Source: Mariniphaga sp. | GTDB lineage: Bacteria; Bacteroidota; Bacteroidia; Bacteroidales; Prolixibacteraceae | Direction of reading: 5' to 3' | NCBI GenBank assembly: GCA_025355585.1 | Contig: JANXZJ010000193.1 | Span: 62,001-126,000 of the forward strand | Length of the DNA: 64,000 bases | In this document: positions 54,752-62,689 of the stretch, one piece after another | Numbering within the stretch: the stretch's first letter is position 1 | Layout: the number at the start of each line of letters is the position of its first letter | Translations under genes and position numbers: made by a program | Notes under the pieces: generated by a model | Databases searched by the model: none | What the model was told of the DNA's origin: nothing | What the model saw: only the letters and a program-made list of their open reading frames with translations

Positions 54752-55996
54752 ATGAGATTTCTAATCAAAAAACACTTTCTGTTTGTGTTAATTTTCACCC
54801 TTGTTACAACCTCGCTATCGGCGAGGAGAGTAAAAACCGGATTGGAAATACTTAAAGCACAAAATTTCTCACCGATCAAAGGTAAAAGAGTTGGGTTAAT
54901 CACCAATCCAACGGGTGTTGACATGAACCTTCAATCAACGGTCGACCTTTTCTTTCATTCAAAGGAATTTAAACTGGTTGCACTCTATGGACCGGAGCAT
55001 GGCGTTCGCGGTGATTATACTGCAGGTACCTCTGTTTCAACTGTCAGAGATACTGATACAGGATTACCTGTCTACAGTATCTATGGAAAGACACGTAAAC
55101 CTACAACTGAGATGCTCAAGGATATTGATGTTCTGGTATATGACATACAGGATATTGGATCACGATCATATACTTACATCAGTTCGTTAGGATTGGCGAT
55201 GGAAGCTGCTGCTGAAAACAACATCGAATTCGTTGTTTTGGACAGACCAAATCCTTTGGGAGGACTTAAGATGGAAGGATGTCTTACTGAGCCCGGGTTT
55301 ACCTCATTCGTGAGCCAATTTCCGATTCCTTATATTCACGGACTTACAGTTGGTGAGTTAGCTACTTTTCTAAATGAAGAGGGTTTGCTGGCGAATAAGA
55401 TAAAGTGCAAACTTACTGTAATTCCAATGAAAGGTTGGAAACGAAAGATGACATTCGAAAAAACTGGACTGCCTTGGATCCCTTCCTCTCCACATATTCC
55501 TCATAACTATTCATCGGTTTTCTATCCGATTTCCGGTATTCTGGGCGAGCTTTATGTGATGAGTATTGGTGTTGGTTATACGCTTCCTTTTCAACTTTTT
55601 GCCGCTGAATGGATCAATGCCGACAGTCTTGCTAAAAACATGAATGAGTTGAAACTTCCGGGTGTGCAGTTTCGTCCTATCCATTTTACTCCTTATTACA
55701 GCGTTTCCAAAGATAAGGTAATACATGGTGTGCAGGTATACGTCACTGATTACGGGAAAGCGGAATTGTCACTTGTCCAATTCTATGTGCTACAGGAATG
55801 TCACCTGCTTTGGCCCGAAAAAGATGTCTTCAGGATGTGCGAAAAATCACGATTAAATATGTTTGATAAAGTTTGTGGTACTGATAAGGTAAGGATTGAA
55901 TTTTCCAAAACTTTCCGTGTAGAATCAATTCAACAGCTCTGGGAAAAGGATATTGTTGCTTTCAGGAAGAAGGCTAAACGATACTTTCTGTATTGA
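54752..55996 (+). CDS. namZ: NamZ-type exo-beta-N-acetylmuramidase (DUF1343)
   Basis: 414 residues from ATG 54752; an in-frame ATG at 54716 precedes an otherwise clean signal peptide (MRFLIKKHFLFVLIF), so I prefer 54752. DUF1343 marks: GKRVGLITNPTG, ALYGPEHGVRGD with the conserved Glu-His, YDIQDIGSRSYTYISS, DRPNPLGG, and GWKRKMTFEKTGLPWI. NamZ of Bacillus and its Tannerella relative removes MurNAc from the non-reducing end of peptidoglycan fragments. It is divergent from the transglutaminase gene and shares a control region with it. Confidence 0.9.
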   Translation: MRFLIKKHFLFVLIFTLVTTSLSARRVKTGLEILKAQNFSPIKGKRVGLITNPTGVDMNLQSTVDLFFHSKEFKLVALYGPEHGVRGDYTAGTSVSTVRDTDTGLPVYSIYGKTRKPTTEMLKDIDVLVYDIQDIGSRSYTYISSLGLAMEAAAENNIEFVVLDRPNPLGGLKMEGCLTEPGFTSFVSQFPIPYIHGLTVGELATFLNEEGLLANKIKCKLTVIPMKGWKRKMTFEKTGLPWIPSSPHIPHNYSSVFYPISGILGELYVMSIGVGYTLPFQLFAAEWINADSLAKNMNELKLPGVQFRPIHFTPYYSVSKDKVIHGVQVYVTDYGKAELSLVQFYVLQECHLLWPEKDVFRMCEKSRLNMFDKVCGTDKVRIEFSKTFRVESIQQLWEKDIVAFRKKAKRYFLY

Positions 55997-56172
55997 AATA
56001 GCTAAATGTTAAAAATTAATTAGCCGATTATTGTTTTTTGTGATATATATACATAAATATTAGTGCATTAGATTGCTTTCTTAATAGAATATGCAATACT
56101 ATTCCAATACATTAGTCATTAATTATTATTTTGAAGTCTATTACTTAGATAGATGTTTAAGTAAATTTATAG

Positions 56173-56190
56173 GTGTAAAATATTTTACAC
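56173..56190. promoter_or_regulatory. 18-base perfect palindrome GTGTAAAATATTTTACAC
   Basis: Perfect inverted repeat about 180 bases upstream of the predicted start of the cytochrome operon. It could be the site of a dimeric regulator (for example of the Crp/Fnr type), but no regulator gene is adjacent. Confidence 0.4.
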
Positions 56191-56333
56191 AGTAAAAAAA
56201 CAGGTTGGCTCAAAAAACATCTAATGATTTAATTGACAGTCTGTTTTTATATTTAATTCGTGTATAAAATCAATTACGCATATTAAGATTCATTATAAAT
56301 TATAGGAACTGGTAGGTCAGTTTTATGATTTGA

Positions 56334-56364
56334 TTGTTAATTCTTTATATTGACCGTAAATTTA
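56334..56364 (+). promoter_or_regulatory. Promoter TTG-N20-TAAATTTA of the cytochrome operon
   Basis: TTG at 56334-56336, 20-base spacer, TAAATTTA at 56357-56364 (one mismatch to TAnnTTTG). Predicted start near 56371, 19 bases before the leader ORF. Confidence 0.4.
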
Positions 56365-56389
56365 TATAAAATCTTAGAGGAGATATCAT

Positions 56390-56467
56390 ATGGGTGGATT
56401 TAAATTGGAATTTCAAAAGTTATGTTTACCAAGGCTATTTTTAAATAACCAAAAATGTAACGGATAA
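56390..56467 (+). CDS. 25-codon leader ORF coupled to the cytochrome b gene
   Basis: ATG at 56390 follows a strong Shine-Dalgarno sequence (AGAGGAG, 56375-56381, spacing eight). The peptide begins MGGFKLEFQK, contains two Cys, and ends with TAA whose last A is the first base of the next ATG (TAATG). Such overlap lets ribosomes reinitiate on the cytochrome b gene, which has no Shine-Dalgarno of its own. Whether the peptide has a role is unknown. Confidence 0.5.
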   Translation: MGGFKLEFQKLCLPRLFLNNQKCNG

Positions 56468-57252
56468 TGACAAAGGTAGTTCACCAGTTGATTCGGTCGT
56501 CTTATGTGGCAGTGGTTTTAATGACTTTAGTTTTGCTGGGTTATTTTGGTTTTTCCTTTTACAACCTTCCTATCGAAGAACGATATTTTCATTCAGACTA
56601 TGCAATATTTAAACCCAGCGGTTTATTGGGACATGGTTTAGGCATTATTGGAACATTGCTTATACTGATTGGCGTTTTCTCGTATATGGCACGAAAAAGA
56701 TTTCATATCTTTTCGCGTATCGGGGTATTAAAATACTGGCTTGAATTCCATATTTTTCTTTGTTCATTAGGACCTGTTTTGATACTCTATCACACCTCCT
56801 TTAAATTTGGTGGAATTGTATCTGTTAGTTTCTGGAGTCTGGTTGCGGTTGTGGCAAGTGGTATTATAGGTCGTTTTATTTATTTGCAAATACCTCGCTC
56901 TATCGAAGGAAGAGAATTAAGTTGGCTGGAAGTGCAGAATATGAGAAATGAGCTTAATAATGAGTTAAAGACGAAATTCAATGTCGATATTTCCGAAATC
57001 AAAACGGGAAAATCTTTTGAGGTAGTTTCGGAATTAAGAACTTTAAAACTCTCTGCATCTGACTTTAGGAAAGTTAAACAATTAATAGTCCGTCAGAGAT
57101 TGCTGACGCGAAGAATGGCAAGACTCGATATGATGCAAAATATTTTCAAGTACTGGCATGTTGCTCACTTGCCTTTTGCATTAATCATGTTGATTGTAAT
57201 GATAATACATGTTGCTGTAGTTCTCACCTTTGGTTATAAATGGATATTTTGA
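56467..57252 (+). CDS. Di-haem cytochrome b-like membrane protein
   Basis: 261 residues with about five membrane helices. Two helices each carry a His pair 14 apart: H95 and H109 (EFHIF to LYHTS), and H234 and H248 (VAHLP to IIHVA). This is the H-x13-H arrangement of di-haem b cytochromes, two haems stacked across the inner membrane. Further His at 56 and 231. Between the third and last helices is a cytoplasmic helical loop of about 90 residues. It does not match a named family that I recognise with certainty. It could take electrons from quinol or from the flavoprotein encoded next and hand them to periplasmic cytochromes. Confidence 0.72.
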   Translation: MTKVVHQLIRSSYVAVVLMTLVLLGYFGFSFYNLPIEERYFHSDYAIFKPSGLLGHGLGIIGTLLILIGVFSYMARKRFHIFSRIGVLKYWLEFHIFLCSLGPVLILYHTSFKFGGIVSVSFWSLVAVVASGIIGRFIYLQIPRSIEGRELSWLEVQNMRNELNNELKTKFNVDISEIKTGKSFEVVSELRTLKLSASDFRKVKQLIVRQRLLTRRMARLDMMQNIFKYWHVAHLPFALIMLIVMIIHVAVVLTFGYKWIF

Positions 57253-57256
57253 TATT

Positions 57257-58591
57257 ATGGATACAGTAATAGAAGAGGTTGTTATTTATGGTGTTACAGC
57301 TATTCTCATCCTGGTTGTATTGTACATCTATATTCGAAAGCAAAAGCTGGAATCGCGTGAAGTCAGTGCGAAAATAGAGCAGGCAAAAGAGGATGGCGTA
57401 TACGAACCAGTCTCTTTATACCCGGTTGTTGATCAACGAAGGTGCATCAAAAGCGGTGCATGCATAAAGGCTTGTCCTGAAGATAATATTTTAGGTATAA
57501 GGAACGGCAAAGCGACGATAATTAACGCATCGCATTGTATTGGTCATGGCGCATGTTTTCGGGCCTGTCCTGTAGAGGCAATTTCGTTATATATCGGTAC
57601 CGAAAAAAGGGGCGTCGATTTGCCGCATGTAAACCCTAATTTTGAGACGAATGTTCCAGGCATTTTTATTGCTGGTGAATTAGGAGGAATGGGACTAATA
57701 AAAAATGCAGTCACCCAGGGGCGAGAAGCGGTCGAAAATATTGCAAAATCTATTAATAAAGACTCTCAGGCTTCTTACGATTTAATTGTTGTAGGCTCAG
57801 GTCCTGCTGGTATTTCGGCTACTCTTTCAGCCAAGGAATTAAATTTAAGAGTATTAACATTGGAGCAAGATACTTTGGGGGGTACTGTTTACACTTTTCC
57901 GCGAGCCAAAATTGTGATGACCTCTTCTATGGATTTGCCATTGTACGGTAAGGTTAATTTTAAAGAAACGTCAAAGTCGCAATTACTTGAATTGTGGAAT
58001 TCGGTATTGGAAAAAAATAGTATTACTATCCAGGAAAATTCGAAAGTTGAATCAATCAAACGTGAAGGCGATGTTTATCGGGTAGACACCTTGAATGGAA
58101 AAAGTTACACTACTAAAAGTGTACTACTCGCAATTGGCAGGCGTGGAACTCCCCGCAAGCTGAATGTACCTGGTGAAGATACTGAAAAAGTAGCTTATCG
58201 GCTTTTGGAACCGGAGTTAATCAAAAATAAAAAAATCATTGTAGTGGGCGGCGGCGATTCGGCAATAGAGTCCGCTTTGCTTCTTGCAGATCAGAATAAG
58301 GTGACCATCTCTTATCGTAGCAATGCTTTTAGCCGAATCAAGCCTAAAAATGCTGAAAATATAAATATAGCCGTCAAAAGCGGATTGATTGATTTAAAGC
58401 TTAATTCGAATATTGTCTCAATAGAAACTGATTCAATACATTACACTGAAAATGATTCCAAAGAGGTATTAAAAATGGCGAATGATTTTGTATTCATATT
58501 TGCCGGTGGTGAACTTCCAACTCAATTCCTTAGAAAAATAGGAATTGAAATTACCACCAAATATGGTGAAGCTATATTGAAGCACAGATAA
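57257..58591 (+). CDS. Membrane-anchored ferredoxin / FAD-dependent NAD(P) oxidoreductase
   Basis: 444 residues from ATG 57257 (an upstream in-frame start at 57230 lies inside the cytochrome b gene). Layout: one membrane helix (about 9-26), a ferredoxin-like domain (55-110), then a thioredoxin-reductase-like FAD/NAD(P) domain with VVGSGPAGIS (about 177-186) and VVGGGDSAIESA (about 330). No redox CxxC, as in YpdA-type enzymes. Both iron-sulfur motifs lack the second Cys: C63-x2-S66-x2-C69-x3-C73 and C94-x2-H97-x2-C100-x3-C104. Probably moves electrons between NAD(P)H or ferredoxin and the membrane cytochrome. Confidence 0.85.
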   Translation: MDTVIEEVVIYGVTAILILVVLYIYIRKQKLESREVSAKIEQAKEDGVYEPVSLYPVVDQRRCIKSGACIKACPEDNILGIRNGKATIINASHCIGHGACFRACPVEAISLYIGTEKRGVDLPHVNPNFETNVPGIFIAGELGGMGLIKNAVTQGREAVENIAKSINKDSQASYDLIVVGSGPAGISATLSAKELNLRVLTLEQDTLGGTVYTFPRAKIVMTSSMDLPLYGKVNFKETSKSQLLELWNSVLEKNSITIQENSKVESIKREGDVYRVDTLNGKSYTTKSVLLAIGRRGTPRKLNVPGEDTEKVAYRLLEPELIKNKKIIVVGGGDSAIESALLLADQNKVTISYRSNAFSRIKPKNAENINIAVKSGLIDLKLNSNIVSIETDSIHYTENDSKEVLKMANDFVFIFAGGELPTQFLRKIGIEITTKYGEAILKHR

Positions 58592-58651
58592 ATCCGTTGT
58601 CATTTAGTTTAAAGTTTTCGTTGCATATTTTATTGATTTAAAGCATTTTTG

Positions 58652-60265
58652 ATGAAATTGGTCCAATTTATTATATTATTTTCAATATTCCTTGTTGGAG
58701 GATACGATGTATCTGCTCAGATTTCACCTGGTGAGCTGAGTAAAGTACATGCCGATTTGGAAGGTGTAAGCAATTGCACCAAATGCCACGATGTTGGAAA
58801 CAAAGTAACCAGAGAGAAGTGTCTGGATTGCCACAAAGAGATCAATTTGCTTATTAAGGCTAAAGAAGGATTTCATGCATCAGCTGAAGTCAATGGAAAA
58901 GATTGCTTCGTCTGTCATAATGATCACCATGGACGTAATTTTCAGATAGTAAAGTTCGATAAGACATCATTTAATCATGCTAAAACTGGTTTCGAGCTTA
59001 AAGGAGCACATGCACGCGAAGATTGTAAAGCATGTAATTGTAAATCTTGCCATAAACCTGCCTTTATTAAAGATCCGAAATTAAAGAAAAATACATCGAC
59101 TTATCTGGGATTAAAACAGGAATGCCTTTCATGTCACGACGATTTTCACAAAGGGAAAATGGCACCAAATTGTAATACCTGTCACGGATTTGATTCTTTT
59201 AAAAACGCAACTGGATTTGATCACAATACAACAAAATTCCCATTAGTGGGAAAACACAAGAATTTGGATTGTAAGAAATGCCACAAACCGGAAATTGTGG
59301 ATGGTAAAACAGTTCAAAAATTCGCAGGAACTGAATTCACTAACTGTACCAGTTGTCACAAAGATGCGCATCAAAACAAATTTGGGCAAAATTGTAAACA
59401 GTGTCATTCAGAAGAATCATTTCATGCCATCAAAGGAACAGGCAATTTCGATCACGATAAAACAGATTTTAAACTTGTTGGTAAGCACCAGTTAGTTGCC
59501 TGTAAATTATGTCACAAAACCAGTCTTACAGCTCCGATTAAATTTGGTAAATGCACAGACTGTCATGCCGACTATCATAAGAAGGAATTTGTCAAGGATG
59601 GAATTGCCCCTGATTGCAATGAGTGCCACGATAATAAAGGATTTGCAGAGAGCTCATTCACTGTCGAAAAGCATAATTTTTCGAAATTCAAGCTCGAAGG
59701 TGCCCATTTGGCTACACCTTGTACTGCCTGTCATAAAAAACAGGAAAATTGGACATTTAGAAAAATTGGGAGCATTTGTGTAGACTGTCATAAGAACGAG
59801 CATAAAGGATTTATTCAGGAAAAATATTATCAAAAAGAAAATTGTACTGAATGTCACATCGTTAATGATTGGAGGACGATTAAATTTGACCATTCCAAAA
59901 CGAAATTTAAAATAGAAGGTGTACATGCGCAACAAACTTGCGCTGCCTGTCACTATGCTAAAGATAAGGCTGGTCAACGGATTCAAAAATTTGCCGAGCT
60001 TATAGTCGACTGTTCTGGCTGTCACAATAATTCCCACGCTGGTCAGTTTGATGTAAAAGGAAAAACAGATTGTACGAAATGTCATGGATTTGAAGATTGG
60101 AAAAAGTCCACATTTGATCATAATTCTTCAAGGTTTAAACTTGAAGGAGCTCATTTAACGGTTAGTTGTGAAAAGTGCCACAAACAGGAGGCAAATGCAA
60201 ATGCAAACGGAAAGTTTATTCTATACAAAAATAACAAGATACTATGTTCAAATTGCCATCAATAA
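58652..60265 (+). CDS. Exported multihaem cytochrome c, 20 CXXCH motifs
   Basis: 537 residues from ATG 58652, with a signal peptide ending DVSAQ. I count 20 CXXCH motifs, about one haem per 27 residues, arranged in recurring units: F-H-x-x-T-x-F-K-L-x-G-x-H, then C-x-x-CH, then a second CXXCH about 20-30 residues later. Many additional His (e.g. KDAH, ADYHK) would serve as distal ligands. Periplasmic or outer-membrane-associated. At 59024-59053 a five-residue unit is doubled (CKACN next to CKSCH), the first copy having Asn in place of the haem-ligand His. The stop overlaps the next gene by 22 bases. Confidence 0.9.
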   Translation: MKLVQFIILFSIFLVGGYDVSAQISPGELSKVHADLEGVSNCTKCHDVGNKVTREKCLDCHKEINLLIKAKEGFHASAEVNGKDCFVCHNDHHGRNFQIVKFDKTSFNHAKTGFELKGAHAREDCKACNCKSCHKPAFIKDPKLKKNTSTYLGLKQECLSCHDDFHKGKMAPNCNTCHGFDSFKNATGFDHNTTKFPLVGKHKNLDCKKCHKPEIVDGKTVQKFAGTEFTNCTSCHKDAHQNKFGQNCKQCHSEESFHAIKGTGNFDHDKTDFKLVGKHQLVACKLCHKTSLTAPIKFGKCTDCHADYHKKEFVKDGIAPDCNECHDNKGFAESSFTVEKHNFSKFKLEGAHLATPCTACHKKQENWTFRKIGSICVDCHKNEHKGFIQEKYYQKENCTECHIVNDWRTIKFDHSKTKFKIEGVHAQQTCAACHYAKDKAGQRIQKFAELIVDCSGCHNNSHAGQFDVKGKTDCTKCHGFEDWKKSTFDHNSSRFKLEGAHLTVSCEKCHKQEANANANGKFILYKNNKILCSNCHQ

Positions 60266-62580
60266 TCATAGCCTTATTGCTGTCGTTTAATGCAATAGCT
60301 GCTAAATCTCCGCATGGTGCTAATTTTAGTATAAAGTGTGATGTTTGCCATAATCCCGAAGGTTGGACATTTAAAACCACAGGTAATACGTTTGATCATT
60401 CCATAACCACCTTTCCGTTAGTTGGACAGCACAAGGCCATTGATTGTAAAAAATGTCATGCTGATTTGGTGTTCTCAAGTACAAAAACTACATGTATCTC
60501 TTGCCATAAAGACATGCATCAGCAGACCGTAGGACAAGATTGCGAAAGATGTCATACGCCAAGAAGCTGGATAGTGTCGAACATTACTGAAATTCACAGG
60601 CAAAGCAGATTTCCTTTAAATGGACAACATGCCCAGATTGATTGTTCCCAATGTCACAAATCGGCTTCTCTTTTGAGGTTTGATCCCATGGGAGCGGAAT
60701 GCCTTGATTGTCACTCTGCAACTTTTAACGCAACTACAAATCCTTCTCATATTGCATCTAAATTCCCGAAAGATTGCTTCCTCTGCCATAATGAAAAAGG
60801 GTGGCAACCTGCAAAGTTTAATCACAACACGAGCACATCCTTCCCTTTAACCGGCGGTCATGTCGGTATTGATTGCGCCAGTTGCCATGCCAAAGGATAT
60901 GCCGGAACTGCCACTGACTGCGCCAGTTGTCACATAAAGAATTATAACACCACTACTGCTCCTGCGCACGCAACTGCCAAATTCACGACTGATTGTATTA
61001 CCTGTCATACTACTGCATCATGGACGTCAGCTACATTTAATCACAATACCAGTACAACTTTTCCATTAACAGGAGGGCATATCGGTGTTTCATGCATCAG
61101 TTGCCATTCCAAAGGTTACGCAGGAACCTCCACAGATTGTGTAAGTTGTCATTTAGCAAATTACAATGCAACGAAAGATCCTGCTCATGCGACTGCCAAA
61201 TTTCCAACTGACTGCAAAACCTGTCATACTTCAATTGCATGGACGCCTTCGACTTTTAATCACAATACAAGCACAACCTTTCCTTTAGCCGGTGCACATA
61301 TCGGTGTTTCATGTATTAGTTGTCATGCCAAGGGTTATGTTGGAACCTCCACCGATTGCGTGAGTTGTCATTTAACGAACTACAATGCAACGACGAATCC
61401 ATCGCATGTGACAGCAAAATACTCCACAGATTGCAAAACTTGTCACTCTTCATCAGCCTGGGTTCCGTCAACATTTAATCACAACACCAGTACCGCGTTT
61501 CCTTTAACTGGTCGTCACATAGGTGTAAGTTGCATTAGTTGTCATTCAGCAGGTTATGTTGGAACCTCAGCCGAATGCGTGAGTTGTCATTTGGCTAATT
61601 ATAACGCGACGACAAATCCATCGCATGTGACTGCGAAATACTCAACAGATTGCAAAACATGTCATACGTCTGTAGGTTGGGTACCTTCGACATTTAATCA
61701 CAATACGAGCACGGCCTTCCCATTAACCGGCAGTCACGTTGGTGTTGCCTGCATTAGTTGCCACTCCAAGGGTTATACCGGAACTTCTGCGCTTTGTGAG
61801 AGTTGCCATTTAACGAATTACAATGCAACGACAAATCCGGCTCATGTTGCTGCTAAGTTTCCTACAGACTGTAAAACATGTCACACTTCAACAGCCTGGG
61901 CGCCATCGACATTTAATCACAATACAAGCACGACTTTTCCATTGGCAGGTGCACATATCGGGGTATCTTGCATCAGTTGTCATTCAAAGGGCTACGTAGG
62001 AACTTTAACTGATTGTGCCAGTTGTCATTTAGCAAATTACAATGCGACAACAAATCCGGCACATGCCACTGCAAAATTCTCAACAGACTGCAAGACCTGT
62101 CATACGGTAACGGCTTGGCAACCTGCAACTTTTAATCACACCACGGGCACCACCTTTCCTATTGTCGGCGCTCATATTGGTGTCACTTGCATCAGTTGTC
62201 ACTCAAAAGGTTATGTTGGAATTTCCACTGATTGTTACAGTTGTCATGTGACGAATTACAATGCAACAACGAATCCGGTTCATGCAGCAGCGAAGTTCCC
62301 GACTACTTGTCTTTCGTGTCATACGCAAACCGGATGGACACCTTCTACTTACAATCACGATACGCAATATTTCCCGATTAACAGCGGAAGGCATAAAGGC
62401 GCATGGACTTTGTGTACTGAATGTCATACTACTGCAACAAATTATGCAGTTTTCAATTGCCTGCTTTGCCACGCTCATAGTAATAAAGCGTCTGTTGATT
62501 CACAGCATAATGGCCGAAGCGGATATGTATACAATAGCACCAATTGTTTGTCTTGCCATCCCAGGGGCACTTCAAATTAA
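60244..62580 (+). CDS. Exported multihaem cytochrome c, 31 CXXCH motifs
   Basis: 778 residues with a signal peptide ending AIAAK. I count 31 CXXCH motifs. The first ~190 residues carry seven motifs in units like those of the preceding cytochrome; residues about 192-702 are seven 73-residue repeats, each with three CXXCH; a short tail carries three more. The beginning overlaps the end of the previous gene by 22 bases, so the two cytochromes are likely made together. Probably a long haem wire in the periplasm or on the surface. No known catalytic site was seen. Confidence 0.9.
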   Translation: MFKLPSIIIALLLSFNAIAAKSPHGANFSIKCDVCHNPEGWTFKTTGNTFDHSITTFPLVGQHKAIDCKKCHADLVFSSTKTTCISCHKDMHQQTVGQDCERCHTPRSWIVSNITEIHRQSRFPLNGQHAQIDCSQCHKSASLLRFDPMGAECLDCHSATFNATTNPSHIASKFPKDCFLCHNEKGWQPAKFNHNTSTSFPLTGGHVGIDCASCHAKGYAGTATDCASCHIKNYNTTTAPAHATAKFTTDCITCHTTASWTSATFNHNTSTTFPLTGGHIGVSCISCHSKGYAGTSTDCVSCHLANYNATKDPAHATAKFPTDCKTCHTSIAWTPSTFNHNTSTTFPLAGAHIGVSCISCHAKGYVGTSTDCVSCHLTNYNATTNPSHVTAKYSTDCKTCHSSSAWVPSTFNHNTSTAFPLTGRHIGVSCISCHSAGYVGTSAECVSCHLANYNATTNPSHVTAKYSTDCKTCHTSVGWVPSTFNHNTSTAFPLTGSHVGVACISCHSKGYTGTSALCESCHLTNYNATTNPAHVAAKFPTDCKTCHTSTAWAPSTFNHNTSTTFPLAGAHIGVSCISCHSKGYVGTLTDCASCHLANYNATTNPAHATAKFSTDCKTCHTVTAWQPATFNHTTGTTFPIVGAHIGVTCISCHSKGYVGISTDCYSCHVTNYNATTNPVHAAAKFPTTCLSCHTQTGWTPSTYNHDTQYFPINSGRHKGAWTLCTECHTTATNYAVFNCLLCHAHSNKASVDSQHNGRSGYVYNSTNCLSCHPRGTSN
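60817..62349 (+). repeat. Seven exact-length 219-base coding repeats
   Basis: The landmark (T/A)TTTAATCAC starts at 60817, 61036, 61255, 61474, 61693, 61912 and 62131, and a decayed copy at 62350, each 219 bases apart. A unit reads FNHNTST-FPL-G-HIGV, CISCHSKGY-GTSTDC, VSCHL-NYNAT-NP-H, AKF-TDCKTCHTS-AW.PST. Confidence 0.95.
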
Positions 62581-62616
62581 TACGATATGGTTCTATTTGT
62601 TCCGAACATTCAAAAA

Positions 62617-62639
62617 GATGAATCGAACTTCGATTCATC
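62617..62639. terminator. Perfect hairpin between the 31-haem cytochrome and the barrel gene
   Basis: GATGAATCGA (62617-62626) and TCGATTCATC (62630-62639) with a three-base loop. No T-run follows, so it may be an mRNA processing or stabilising stem, or a weak terminator that lowers expression of the next gene. Confidence 0.5.
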
Positions 62640-62689
62640 GGTGCGAATTTCCTCGTATTTGGGGAAACATTTAAATAAATTATTTTAGA

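Larger units (their letters stand above)
55997..56389. other. AT-rich intergenic region before the cytochrome operon
   Basis: About 390 bases without a supported gene. It contains the 18-base palindrome and promoter listed separately. Confidence 0.65.
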
